Of a stretch of 64,000 nucleotides of DNA, positions 47,503 to 56,139 are shown one piece after another (positions within the stretch are counted from its first letter, which is position 1; each line of letters starts with the position of its first letter). The DNA lies in IMG/VR virus record IMGVR_UViG_3300021181_000006, positions 120,467 through 184,466 of that record; one strand, given 5' to 3'. The stretch is from a virus. A program made the translations under genes and the position numbers. The notes beneath the pieces are model-generated. The model did not search any database. It saw nothing but the letters and a program-made list of their open reading frames with translations, and had not been told where the DNA came from.

Positions 47503-47922
47503 TTATCTTACGTGGTAATCCTTAATCGGCTTCAATCCATCGCCATTATGAATAATAGCCTTAGACGTAGTCTTAGCTGTCTGCCCTACAATGCTCTTAG
47601 CGGCAGGTAATCTCGCCGCAATACGTCCAGCTCTAATACCACCAGTTAATGCTGCACCACCAATGGCTCCCTTGAGCGCACCACCAATAGCTGATCCATT
47701 ATCACTAGATCCACCCGCTACAGCTCCACCAGCTGCACCAATAGCCGCACCAGGTAAAGCAGCTTTACCAATACGTTTTAACATACCACTCTTACCAGCT
47801 ACAGCGGATACCAGAGAGGCGGTCTTCATGAGATAGGCGAGTTTAGCTGTCATGGGCTTTATGGCAATAGCTTTGCCATTCCTAATATAAGGTGAGATCT
47901 TAGGAATCTGATTTGGATTCAT
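47503..47922 (-). CDS. glycine-zipper virion protein, 139 aa
   Basis: Long Gly/Ala/Ser segments (AALPGAAIGAAGGAVAGGSS, SAIGGALKGAIGGAALTGGI) flanked by basic parts; LMKTASLVS carries the KTA motif. Typical of virion proteins that enter membranes. It overlaps the next gene by 23 bases. Confidence 0.55.
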   Translation of the reverse strand: MNPNQIPKISPYIRNGKAIAIKPMTAKLAYLMKTASLVSAVAGKSGMLKRIGKAALPGAAIGAAGGAVAGGSSDNGSAIGGALKGAIGGAALTGGIRAGRIAARLPAAKSIVGQTAKTTSKAIIHNGDGLKPIKDYHVR

Positions 47923-48748
47923 GGTCTATCCCAAGGTCATCGATGGTAGATGCATTATCTTCGCTGAAGCTTAAGAGTAAAGCGTTGAAGTTCTTAGAAC
48001 GCTGAGGTGACTTCTGGATAGACTCTAACTTCACCATACGATCAATCGACTTAAATGCGAGATCAGCAAGACGACGTGTGGTCTCAAGCCCAGCAGAACT
48101 ACTATCTATTAAGCTTTCTTTATATTTAAAGAACGAGTCTGTGGCAATTTGCTTAATAGCTAACTGAGGATCGATATGGACCGCAACGCCGAGTTTCCAC
48201 CTGACATAATCCTGAGGCTGCACAATGATAGCATTCCGAAAGACTTGCTCGTCCTTCGGATAACAACGCATGGTGGCAAACCAGTCTTTTTGATCTCTGA
48301 CAAACGTCAGATCAGCAAAGAGATGCCGGTAATCGATAATAACTTCTAATGGAACAATAATATTGTAAGTAACATGTAGATCATCATAAATCATCTCAGG
48401 TGTGAGCCTGCCGATAAAAGAGCATTCAATATGACGCTGAATAAGTCTATTACGGATAATATTATCGAATTTATCTATATTGAGCTTATTATTAATAAAA
48501 TACTGATTAATTCCAAGTAATGCTGTGACTGACTTTAAGATTGATGGATGCAGACTGTGCATGCCAGCGGTCATAAAATGACTGCGCAGATTCTCAGGAA
48601 CTGCTATAAGGAAGTATTGATCGTAATATGCAGTTAATAACTCAGTAGATGCGCTAATGCCAGCAGATCGGAGAACTGTACTGATCTTCGTAAAGTCACG
48701 ATTATATGCCACATAGAGGCATCGCAAAAATCGAGTAAAAGGGAACAT
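47900..48748 (-). CDS. hypothetical protein near terminase, 282 aa
   Basis: Helical protein with the element VRWKLGVAVHIDPQLAIKQI, then TTRRLADLAFKSIDRMVKLE. Its size and place upstream of terL would allow a small terminase or packaging factor, but the sequence does not show a clear HTH start. Treat as unknown. Ends in an acidic tail. Confidence 0.5.
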   Translation of the reverse strand: MFPFTRFLRCLYVAYNRDFTKISTVLRSAGISASTELLTAYYDQYFLIAVPENLRSHFMTAGMHSLHPSILKSVTALLGINQYFINNKLNIDKFDNIIRNRLIQRHIECSFIGRLTPEMIYDDLHVTYNIIVPLEVIIDYRHLFADLTFVRDQKDWFATMRCYPKDEQVFRNAIIVQPQDYVRWKLGVAVHIDPQLAIKQIATDSFFKYKESLIDSSSAGLETTRRLADLAFKSIDRMVKLESIQKSPQRSKNFNALLLSFSEDNASTIDDLGIDHESKSDS

Positions 48749-48760
48749 ATCTACATCATC

Positions 48761-49498
48761 TTAATGATGCTTAGACATGCCTTCAATAGCCATAGCGACT
48801 TTTTCGCTTGGCGTGTAATACGTAATCACTTTTCCGGTACGGCTAAGAACTAATATATTACCTTCAGGATCTCGTAACTTCTTTGATCCATCGAGTGATT
48901 GCTTGATGAGCTTAAGCTTTGATGTCTTCGCATCAATAGCCTTCTTAATATAAGCACGCTCAGTGAGTCCCATATCTACTGAGTGCTTCTTAGCATGGCT
49001 ATGAGCGTTACTAGGACTAGTCCATGCCAACTTCGTCATCTCTGCTTCAGTAGTGACGTATCTCACACCGTCTTCCTGATGTTCTAACGCGGGAATAGGG
49101 CCAACCTGCACAACAAGATGCTTTTCAGGCAATACAAACTTATTACCGGAAATAAGCCATGACTTACCATTAATGACTTTTGTCTTGTAGTGGTAGCTAC
49201 CACGAGATAATCGATCTTGTGCATTAGATCCTCTATCGCCAACAGCGAGATTATCTAACGAGACATTACTGCGTGTATTGTCTAAATGGCGAACCTCATG
49301 TTTATCTGGATTAAATCCATCTAAATACGTACTAGCAACTAAACGATGTACTTTGAGATTCTTCAGGCCAGTAGGTGTCGTTAAACGAACTCTTGGATAT
49401 CCATCCACGGTATCCCTACGAACAATCTCCTTATCGCCACGAAAGATTTTACCTTCGGGTGTAATGGAATAATTTTCGTATCCTGGGATAGGTCTCAT
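48761..49498 (-). CDS. HNH homing endonuclease with virion-like tail, 245 aa
   Basis: NUMOD4 at residues 4-20 (IPGYENYSITPEGKIFR), then an HNH_3-type core: VHRLVASTYL, EVRHLDNTRSNVSLDNL and a following N-rich segment. The middle has a further DNA-binding part (TEAEMTKLAWTSPSNAHSHA). The last residues, EKVAMAIEGMSKHH, nearly match EKIAKAIEGFSGSHH in the virion-operon protein at 49686-50018, so the gene has captured or converged on a virion tail. It starts 4 bases inside the upstream gene. Confidence 0.8.
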   Translation of the reverse strand: MRPIPGYENYSITPEGKIFRGDKEIVRRDTVDGYPRVRLTTPTGLKNLKVHRLVASTYLDGFNPDKHEVRHLDNTRSNVSLDNLAVGDRGSNAQDRLSRGSYHYKTKVINGKSWLISGNKFVLPEKHLVVQVGPIPALEHQEDGVRYVTTEAEMTKLAWTSPSNAHSHAKKHSVDMGLTERAYIKKAIDAKTSKLKLIKQSLDGSKKLRDPEGNILVLSRTGKVITYYTPSEKVAMAIEGMSKHH

Positions 49499-49689
49499 TG
49501 GAGTGATGCTATAGCCTGTGCGATTTTATCTAGCGATTCTGTCTGATCTTTATTACCCTTATTACGAAATGCTGAAACGAGGATAGCAAAGTTTGGATCT
49601 TCGTTATAGCGCTTCTTAGCCAGCGGTATAGCCATATCCTCAGCATTGGTAATTTGGATACCTTTATCAGGCGAGACTTCCATGCTCAT
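49495..49689 (-). CDS. small virion-operon protein, 64 aa
   Basis: Helical protein ending TESLDKIAQAIASLQ, another form of the EKIAxAI motif. The 4-base overlap at each end shows coupling. Function unknown. Confidence 0.5.
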   Translation of the reverse strand: MSMEVSPDKGIQITNAEDMAIPLAKKRYNEDPNFAILVSAFRNKGNKDQTESLDKIAQAIASLQ

Positions 49690-50018
49690 AGATAACCATT
49701 TCCAACACTGATCTCAGCTGCAGGAGTCGCTGAAGCATCTCCAGATGAAGCATTACCACCAACTGAAGCTTCATCAGCACCTACAAGACCGGTAGGACGA
49801 CTATTTCTTGGAAATATATCTTCGTGTAACGAATGGTGAGATCCACTAAAACCTTCGATAGCTTTAGCAATCTTCTCGCAATGCGTCGCTTCGAGTTCTT
49901 TCCAACCCTTTACTTTATTCTTATCTGAAGCCTTAGAGTTCAGGATGAGCTGCTCTTTCGCTTCATGTACAGCATTACTGTCGCAGATTGCTTTTGCTAT
50001 CTTTTCTATAGATGACAT
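49686..50018 (-). CDS. virion-operon protein with two EKIAKAI motifs, 110 aa
   Basis: Start placed at the ATG 50018 (MSSIEKIAKAICDSN) because relatives at 50671 and 51018 begin in the same way. A second copy, CEKIAKAIEGFSGSHH, lies near residue 53. The rest is Gly/Ser/Ala-rich. Unknown role; probably a virion protein. Confidence 0.55.
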   Translation of the reverse strand: MSSIEKIAKAICDSNAVHEAKEQLILNSKASDKNKVKGWKELEATHCEKIAKAIEGFSGSHHSLHEDIFPRNSRPTGLVGADEASVGGNASSGDASATPAAEISVGNGYL

Positions 50019-50187
50019 CGGTTTCTGCTTTCTCAATCGCTTTTTTATTAAACTTTTTATTCTTATAAGCCTGAAGCTGTTCTTTTATACTTTTTCCAGA
50101 CTTAGAAGATAACTGATGAGCTTCACCAGCAGCAAAGTTTCGCATCAACTTAGCAGCAGATGCAATCTTACTTAGGTGCTTTGACAT
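49975..50187 (-). CDS. small basic virion-operon protein, 70 aa
   Basis: Starts MSKHLSKIASAAKLMRNFAA (motif KIAS at residues 7-10), then strongly basic. It overlaps both neighbours in other frames (about 44 and 20 bases). Possibly a packaged DNA-binding protein. Confidence 0.5.
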   Translation of the reverse strand: MSKHLSKIASAAKLMRNFAAGEAHQLSSKSGKSIKEQLQAYKNKKFNKKAIEKAETDVIYRKDSKSNLRQ

Positions 50188-50671
50188 ACTTTAATGTCGG
50201 AGCTTCTTTAGGATTTACAACTGGTTTTCTGATAATCTCAGTGGCTGCAGTAGCCTTATTAATACTAGGATTAATACTAGGAGCAGGAGCTTTCATTTTC
50301 ATGATAGCACTCATCGTACTTGCGCATTTACTCATTACCTTGCGCGACTTAGGACAGTACGTAGCTGAACTGACCAGATTACTGGTAGCCTGTACGTTCT
50401 TATTCTCTTGAGTCGATCCATTCGATGAATAAGGGCTATAATCCTCAGACATCATAGATGCTTCAATCGCAGCCATCTTCAGCATGGCCTGCTTCACGCG
50501 ATACATATTACCGCTATGGGAATCCATATGGAATGTATTAGGACGCTTTCCAAGGGCACCTTGGAACTCTGGCTTCACGAAGTTTTTAGGACCAGATGAG
50601 AGGATCTTTGATCCACCCTTCAGGACGTTGCCAACAGTATTAATGGCGTCAGCGATCTTTTCGAAACTCAT
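50168..50671 (-). CDS. virion-operon protein, 167 aa
   Basis: N-terminus MSFEKIADAINTVGNVLKGG is almost the same as the next protein's. The rest is Ser/Asn/Met-rich with VKQAMLKMAAIEASMM and a Pro/Lys-rich end. One base overlap (TAATG style) with the upstream gene. Likely virion protein of unknown role. Confidence 0.55.
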   Translation of the reverse strand: MSFEKIADAINTVGNVLKGGSKILSSGPKNFVKPEFQGALGKRPNTFHMDSHSGNMYRVKQAMLKMAAIEASMMSEDYSPYSSNGSTQENKNVQATSNLVSSATYCPKSRKVMSKCASTMSAIMKMKAPAPSINPSINKATAATEIIRKPVVNPKEAPTLKYVKAPK

Positions 50672-51018
50672 TAGTCGTCCTTTTTCTTACGCTTGGCAAG
50701 ATGATAAGCTGCGACACCACCTAAGGCAGCACCAGCATAACGTGTAGCTTTCAGAGCACGTATTACATTCTTAGCACGAGGTAGATCTTGATTTGCCGCC
50801 GCCAAATTAAATGCTTTAATAGCATGATCTTTAGCTAAATGATGTGCAAGAGCATGGCCAGCAAGCATACCTGTTTCAACGGCGAAGCCAGTACCAGCTG
50901 AACGTAAAACAGCATGAGTACGACTTTCGCCTTTATCCAGTTTCCTTTGACTGCCAATAACAGCACCAACGATAGCGTTGGCCTGCTTTATAGCATCAGC
51001 AATCTTTTCTAAACTCAT
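50671..51018 (-). CDS. virion-operon protein, 115 aa
   Basis: MSLEKIADAIKQANAIVGAV at the start, shared with the 167-residue protein; then Ala/Gly-rich helices (GTGFAVETGMLAGHALAHHL, TRYAGAALGGVAAYHLAKR) and a poly-Lys end. Membrane-active or internal virion protein by composition. 4-base overlap upstream. Confidence 0.55.
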   Translation of the reverse strand: MSLEKIADAIKQANAIVGAVIGSQRKLDKGESRTHAVLRSAGTGFAVETGMLAGHALAHHLAKDHAIKAFNLAAANQDLPRAKNVIRALKATRYAGAALGGVAAYHLAKRKKKDD

Positions 51019-52670
51019 TGTAATCCCTTTAATGAGTCGATGACTCGTTGTAAGTATTTCATAGCCATTTTTGTAGCGTTTTCATCGCCTTTAAGACCAA
51101 GTCTGATCATGACCAAGATTTTTGCTAATCCATTAACGCAATCTTGCATATCAGGGAGCATTTGGATGAAGGCTTGGATATTTTCTTCATTCACAAACCC
51201 GAGACCAAGAATGGCATCTACGGAATCTGGATCTGAGAGCGCTGCAGCGAGTTTAATACGATCATTCCAACCGAGTTTCACTGGTGTAGGTACTGATGCC
51301 ACTTTCATGGCCTGACTGTCAGTCACACCAGAAATAATCACACGACCACGATTCTCAGCAGTCTTTACTAACTCTTCAGCATTAGAATAGAATGGCTTTA
51401 GTTTAGCAGTCAACTCTACCGCATTCATGCCATGGAACGAACCAACCTTCTCATTCTCAAACTGGTAATTATCACCAGAAAACTTCAGAAATGTCAGGTT
51501 AGGACTGATCTTCGCCATAGCCATCTTCTGGAGAACATCGTCCTCCTGAAGAGGATGAATACGCTTACCCAGTTTCACAATACCTAATGATTTAGGAATC
51601 AGATAACCGCCAGCGATCTTCTGGATAGAAGCGATCTTTTCTGAGAACTGTAAACGGATAGTCTCACCAAAATGAGTACGAGCTGCGAGCTTAATACCAT
51701 CTGGAGTCGTCATCTTACTGAGGATCTGGATAGGCTCTAAAGCGACACCACTGGTCTTCACGAAGCATATATCATCGCCCATGTCGAATGAACTCGTGGC
51801 TTCAATAGGAGCTGAATAGGACTTACCAGCCATCTTTTCCTGATAGCCATACACATCCTTGCCGATGAATAAGCTATGAGCCAGCTTTTCACCAGCAAGG
51901 GTTTCTACATCGTGAATAAACACACCGGTAACGGCACCTTGCTTACGATCTACGACGATAGCTCCACCAGTCTTGGTCAGAGGCTCAAAACCCATATCAA
52001 TTTTATCGAGAACCATACCTGCAACTTTTGACTGCTGATTCAATGCTTTTGGCGTTGGATCAACCGTCACCAACTTAGCAATTTTTTCTAATGACGTGAC
52101 AGTGCCATTAGCTTTAAAGCCAGCTTGGTATGACATATTTTCTTGTAATGTCTCATGAAACGCAGCCATATCGTCTTTATAAGCGCTAACGATACGCTCA
52201 GCATATTTTCCATAACCTGGAGTACTCTGAGGATCAAGACCCTCATGCGATGCTTGCATGTAATGGTCTACGCGACCTTCAGAACTCTTGCGCTTGAGTT
52301 TTCCCATAGCCTGCTTCTTCTGAAGCAGAGACATGAGATTCTCTTCTGTCAGTGGGAACACATGGTCTTTCCCCACCATGAGAGTATCCAAAGCAGCTAA
52401 CCTACGCTTTTTGATGATTAAAGGCACTGTTGCCTGGACATCAGGGATATTGAGGCGAACACCGCCCTGAGCGTAACCTAATTCTTTATCGAGATTCTTG
52501 AACACGATTTCAAACGGTACTTGAGCTAAAAATGGTATTTCTTCGTTAATGTGAGAGATGATCTCTTCATCCCACTTCGCGCAGTTGTCACTCAGCTTAA
52601 AATCAGCCGTCTTCTCACTGTCAAACGACGGTGGATCGATGAATAACGATTGATGAGCATGAGGCTTCAT
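51015..52670 (-). CDS. large virion structural protein, 551 aa
   Basis: Mixed alpha/beta protein next to the baseplate spike genes, with many motif copies (SEKTADF, LEKIAKL, GEKLAHS, QEKMAGK, SEKIASI, QKIAGGY, KTAENRG). The central part resembles a beta-barrel region (AVTGVFIHDVETLAGEKLAH). It could be a baseplate or internal virion protein; it does not look like a portal. No family recognised. Confidence 0.55.
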   Translation of the reverse strand: MKPHAHQSLFIDPPSFDSEKTADFKLSDNCAKWDEEIISHINEEIPFLAQVPFEIVFKNLDKELGYAQGGVRLNIPDVQATVPLIIKKRRLAALDTLMVGKDHVFPLTEENLMSLLQKKQAMGKLKRKSSEGRVDHYMQASHEGLDPQSTPGYGKYAERIVSAYKDDMAAFHETLQENMSYQAGFKANGTVTSLEKIAKLVTVDPTPKALNQQSKVAGMVLDKIDMGFEPLTKTGGAIVVDRKQGAVTGVFIHDVETLAGEKLAHSLFIGKDVYGYQEKMAGKSYSAPIEATSSFDMGDDICFVKTSGVALEPIQILSKMTTPDGIKLAARTHFGETIRLQFSEKIASIQKIAGGYLIPKSLGIVKLGKRIHPLQEDDVLQKMAMAKISPNLTFLKFSGDNYQFENEKVGSFHGMNAVELTAKLKPFYSNAEELVKTAENRGRVIISGVTDSQAMKVASVPTPVKLGWNDRIKLAAALSDPDSVDAILGLGFVNEENIQAFIQMLPDMQDCVNGLAKILVMIRLGLKGDENATKMAMKYLQRVIDSLKGLQ

Positions 52671-52711
52671 ATTATCAGTGTCCTATTAGGCTCTACTGGT
52701 ACAGTGTACAT

Positions 52712-53014
52712 TTAGGCAGAGAAAAATCCATTTGTTCCAGCGACGGTACAGAGTCCTAAAGGTGGAGCTGTTGCAACACCCAAGGTTGCCACTGGCTTTC
52801 CATTAATAGTGAAGTGCCCTGATGCAACAATGGTTGTCGGAGACGTATCAAATGGCTCACTTGTCTCCTGGGCTTCTCCAATATCACCAAGCACTAATAC
52901 GAGTATACCTAAGATAGTGAAGTGGCTCTGCCCACTAGCCACAGGAGCTACAATCTGTGCATATGCCGTAGGGGCAAACAATGCTAAGCCAGACTGAGCA
53001 ATGAATCCGCTCAT
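52712..53014 (-). CDS. PAAR-like spike tip protein, 100 aa
   Basis: Caps the tail spike. The pattern SGHFTINGKPVATLGVATAP and an earlier related SGQSHFTILGILVLVLGD fit the PAAR-like fold, with Gly-Gly turns at each end. The usual His/Cys metal ligands are only partly visible. It directly follows the spike gene (4-base overlap), as PAAR tips do. Confidence 0.65.
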   Translation of the reverse strand: MSGFIAQSGLALFAPTAYAQIVAPVASGQSHFTILGILVLVLGDIGEAQETSEPFDTSPTTIVASGHFTINGKPVATLGVATAPPLGLCTVAGTNGFFSA

Positions 53015-54393
53015 GATTCAAACTGATTATCTGGATTAGGCATAAGATTGGCAGGCGTAGGAACAGGATCGGCTGGAGGAGTAATAATCACAGGCGTAGT
53101 CGTTGGCAGTGATGTAACTGATGGAGCGTTCAACGCCAAGGTACCTTCAGACTGAACCGTAGTGCTCGTCGCACCATCTATAGCTACTGTTGGAGCACTA
53201 ACATTGATTGCAGTATTACCGCTAATATTAATAATGTTAGCATTGAGATTGAGTACAGATGCTTTAATATCAACTTCGTTAGATTTGAGTGCGATCTTTG
53301 AGCTAGAGACAATATCGACTTCACCACGTTGGTTCATTTCTATTTGTACAACAGGATTATTACCAGTACCAAGTACCACTTGGAGCAGTCCTGCTGATGT
53401 TTTGGTTACTTTAATGAGGTAGGTAACGCCGCCATCACTCGATCCGACTTCTTCGATGACAGAACCATCATTACGCCATTCCTTTTTATATACTGGCGAC
53501 TTTGAGGTAATCTGTCCATTACTTCCTTGTACACTATATACTTTTCTACGCTTAACCGCAGTAGAGTTTAAAATAGTCTGTGGCTTAGCCCTTACCCGTC
53601 CAATTGGCCCCGAGAGATCGATAGATGATGTCCATCCTGTGCTTTGGAGAGACGTCTGTAAATCAGTAAATCCTTTTTCTTCACGTAAGAGATACGTAGG
53701 AGATATAGGATTATCAGTGACGTTTAATACATCATATAATGCGCTATAGGCATCTTTATCTAACGATGAAATAAATGTCTTACGAAGCTGTTGTAAGCCA
53801 GGAATGCGTTCTTCATCCCATAGAGCATGACGCATCCGATGCGCCGCTTCTGGTATCATATAATCAGTACAAAGGTCACCAGATCGTAATACGATTATTC
53901 CAGATGCTTTAAGCTTTATTTTTCCATGTTGTCCGATGAATCCATGATCGCCTTGATCATGACCAAAGTCAGATAAATATGGGATATTATCGGCAAGTGG
54001 TAAGCCAACGTCGGTGAGGTTAATATATGATTCATAGCCGTTATGAGTTTGCTGATCATCGGTTATCGATCTTCCAGGAATAGGGATTGGACCCCCTAAG
54101 CATCCTAAGATGATCTGTATATTTCCACCGGTGCGAAAGTATACAATTCGACTTCCATTAGTAGGAAGTCCAACAGTGCCTTCTTTTGTCTCTACATTAT
54201 AGAGTGGTGTTAACATGATCCCTACAAGATCTGATTCGCCACTCTGTGTATCATCAAAGGTAATGAGATGTGTTTTAGGATCGGCAGTCTTTACACGTCC
54301 TTGACGTAAAACACGATCCATCGCTGGTTCTACACCAGTAAGTGAAGTCCGCGCATCATGAGTACCAAGCATACGTTTCATAGTGATAATCAT
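53011..54393 (-). CDS. baseplate spike protein, gp5/gpV-like, 460 aa
   Basis: Central puncturing spike. Residues 20-110 form an OB-fold-like domain (RVLRQGRVKTADPKTHLITF, GTVGLPTNGSRIVYFRTG). Residues 140-165 contain HGKIKLKASGIIVLRSGDL, the start of spike-like repeats. The C-terminal 130 residues (VDIVSSSKIALKSNEVDIKA, NLNANIINISGNTAINVSAP) form a repetitive beta-helix typical of T4 gp5 and P2 gpV needles, followed by a Pro-rich tail. Next to the PAAR gene. Confidence 0.78.
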   Translation of the reverse strand: MIITMKRMLGTHDARTSLTGVEPAMDRVLRQGRVKTADPKTHLITFDDTQSGESDLVGIMLTPLYNVETKEGTVGLPTNGSRIVYFRTGGNIQIILGCLGGPIPIPGRSITDDQQTHNGYESYINLTDVGLPLADNIPYLSDFGHDQGDHGFIGQHGKIKLKASGIIVLRSGDLCTDYMIPEAAHRMRHALWDEERIPGLQQLRKTFISSLDKDAYSALYDVLNVTDNPISPTYLLREEKGFTDLQTSLQSTGWTSSIDLSGPIGRVRAKPQTILNSTAVKRRKVYSVQGSNGQITSKSPVYKKEWRNDGSVIEEVGSSDGGVTYLIKVTKTSAGLLQVVLGTGNNPVVQIEMNQRGEVDIVSSSKIALKSNEVDIKASVLNLNANIINISGNTAINVSAPTVAIDGATSTTVQSEGTLALNAPSVTSLPTTTPVIITPPADPVPTPANLMPNPDNQFES

Positions 54394-54434
54394 ATCTAAA
54401 AAAATGAAACTGTCTGCATAAAAAACTTATCGCA

Positions 54435-54460
54435 GATTGTGATATAATATCTATACACAA
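54435..54460 (+). promoter_or_regulatory. extended -10 promoter TGATATAATATCTATACAC
   Basis: TATAAT at 54443-54448 with a TG one base before it, an extended -10 of the sigma70 type, and the TCTATACAC that follows the phage boxes. No -35 is visible. It drives the rightward gene at 54523, whose leader is about 65 bases. Confidence 0.6.
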
Positions 54461-54522
54461 GTCACTCCGACTGGTGTATGTAGTGTTGTCATGTTCCTTA
54501 CCTCAAGGGAATACGTAATTCT

Positions 54523-55788
54523 ATGACGTCTATCGCTATCGACCAGGTGAGGGCTTTGGCCTCTCGCTTCGAAACTGCTACTGACCGTAATACGGTCATC
54601 CGTAGCAAAGAAATATGCCTCAGTGAAGATTCTTTCGCCAAGAACATCGTCTTCTTGAATGTCGATGAGAACTTGTACGTTCTCCTCGCCAATCCGGCAG
54701 CGACTGATGAGGATCTCAAGGCGCATTATCGCCTGAATGCTCATACTTGTGCGATTCTGCGGTTCAAACAGAACATGGAAGGTACCGAGCTTCCTTACTC
54801 CGGTAAGCCAGTTCCTGCCAGCCATGCTGAAATTCACCAGTCCGGGTTCAACGATAGCCGTGTGAAAATCAAGCGAATCAGCGACGGGGTAATCCATCTG
54901 GAAGCTCCCGTTTCAGTTCGTGCAGGAGCCGAAGTGCGCCTGATGAAGATCGAAAAAGCCAATACGAAGATCGAAGCGATCTGTAGGGTCTGCGAGACCA
55001 TGCAGTGGCTTCCAGTATTCCATGGCACCAATGGTATCTGCATCGAATGCAATACCAATCTGGTCGTTCCTGCCAAGATCAAGCTTGGCTGCAATCTGCG
55101 CTGGCTGGAACAGGAGGGCATGTTCTTCAAGGAGATCCGCCCCAAATCGCGCCGCTTCAAGGCTGACGAAGTCACCTTCAAGGGGTTCGATCACAATATC
55201 TACACGATCCAACTGCCAAATGGTGAGGAAGTGCGTTGCTTCCAAGACTCAAGCGGCAATTACCGAGAGGAGACGAAACCTCTTTGTTGGCCTTTCAGCA
55301 ACTTCAATCCCGAGTCCATGCAAACGGTGGATGGCGATACACGATACCTGTTCGAGGGGAACTGGTATACAATCGACATGGCACGATGGGCAAAGGGTCT
55401 GAGGACGAAGCTCAAGGACCTACGAACTGATCGCTCAAAGTGGACACCACTCGCTTACGATGGGCTGTTCAACGACGATCCGACATATGGCGATAAGACA
55501 CTCGAACACATGCGTCGGGTCTTTAATATCGCTGTCGGCAAGCGTATCGCCGAGAATCTTCGCCCCAACAAGAAGAACTACGAAGAGTGCGTCGAGCACT
55601 TGAAGATGATCTTCGATCAGCCAGACTGCTCCAGGCAACTGTATGAGATCCTCAAGGAGAAGTTGGACAAGATCTGTCAGGTTGGCAACTTTCATGCCAA
55701 TCTGCATGCGCCTTGGGCTCAGGAAGTGGTCACCATGTATACTGCAATCAACAACATGCAGACCAATACTGCGGTTCAGCACGCATAA
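54523..55788 (+). CDS. zinc-ribbon protein with G+C-rich codons, 421 aa
   Basis: Long + strand gene inside the leftward block. A zinc ribbon (AICRVCETMQWLPVF ... GICIEC, about residues 153-177) is followed by beta-rich and helical parts. Codons are clearly richer in G and C than the neighbours, suggesting strong expression or separate origin. Long antisense frames inside it (for example at 54834-55245) are rejected. No family recognised; the role may be early host takeover, by promoter type only. Confidence 0.65.
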   Translation: MTSIAIDQVRALASRFETATDRNTVIRSKEICLSEDSFAKNIVFLNVDENLYVLLANPAATDEDLKAHYRLNAHTCAILRFKQNMEGTELPYSGKPVPASHAEIHQSGFNDSRVKIKRISDGVIHLEAPVSVRAGAEVRLMKIEKANTKIEAICRVCETMQWLPVFHGTNGICIECNTNLVVPAKIKLGCNLRWLEQEGMFFKEIRPKSRRFKADEVTFKGFDHNIYTIQLPNGEEVRCFQDSSGNYREETKPLCWPFSNFNPESMQTVDGDTRYLFEGNWYTIDMARWAKGLRTKLKDLRTDRSKWTPLAYDGLFNDDPTYGDKTLEHMRRVFNIAVGKRIAENLRPNKKNYEECVEHLKMIFDQPDCSRQLYEILKEKLDKICQVGNFHANLHAPWAQEVVTMYTAINNMQTNTAVQHA

Positions 55789-55807
55789 TTCTATGTATAC
55801 CAAGAAC

Positions 55808-55831
55808 ACTTAACCCAGGTTAAGTGTTCTT
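55808..55831 (+). terminator. hairpin after the zinc-ribbon gene
   Basis: AACACTTAACC-CAG-GTTAAGTGTT followed by CTTTAGCTATTAGG. Stem of 10 bp plus a short T-run; ends the upstream gene. The following box is the TTTAGCTAT variant. Confidence 0.65.
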
Positions 55832-55903
55832 TAGCTATTAGGAAATATGGTAGAAGCCCAATACCGACATTTAATATTAATTCTTTCATAAGTGAAAACC
55901 ATT

Positions 55904-56098
55904 ATGTCGCAAGACACACATATCAAGTTTCCTCAATCAAACAGTGATGATTTCGATAATGCTGTAGCAGATAGTCATGATACTATCACTATGCGTTTAT
56001 ATACTACCGTACAAATTATTCATGCTGTAACTGGACTCGTTATTGCCGCTAACGATCTATACTGCAATATTAATAATACAGGTAAGAAAACTGTTTAA
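55904..56098 (+). CDS. hypothetical small protein, 64 aa
   Basis: ATG at 55904 (MSQDTHIKFPQSNSDDF) preferred over GTG 55892. The C-terminal half is hydrophobic (TVQIIHAVTGLVIAANDLY) and may be membrane-associated. Weak ribosome site. A strong terminator follows. Function unknown. Confidence 0.5.
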   Translation: MSQDTHIKFPQSNSDDFDNAVADSHDTITMRLYTTVQIIHAVTGLVIAANDLYCNINNTGKKTV

Positions 56099-56108
56099 TA
56101 ATTATTAT

Positions 56109-56139
56109 GAGACCGGATAATCATCCGGTCTCTTTTTTT
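56109..56139 (+). terminator. strong intrinsic terminator
   Basis: GAGACCGGAT-AATC-ATCCGGTCTC followed by seven T. Sits between the convergent ends of the + strand gene at 56098 and the - strand gene ending at 56138. Confidence 0.8.

Noticed and set aside
47900-48748. 282-residue protein as the small terminase subunit
   Set aside because: Only the position near terL suggests it; no clear N-terminal HTH or oligomerisation pattern was seen.
51015-52670. 551-residue protein as the portal
   Set aside because: Size would fit, but the sequence lacks a recognisable portal pattern and the gene lies with spike genes and KxA-motif proteins; left as structural.
54451-54897. Leftward 148-codon open frame over the start of the 421-residue gene
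   Set aside because: It lies antisense to a better supported gene that has a promoter, a good protein composition and a zinc ribbon; the antisense frame has no ribosome site or recognisable sequence.
54834-55402. Several open frames of 110-126 codons inside the 421-residue gene
   Set aside because: They are by-products of its G+C-rich codon pattern; no starts or motifs support them.
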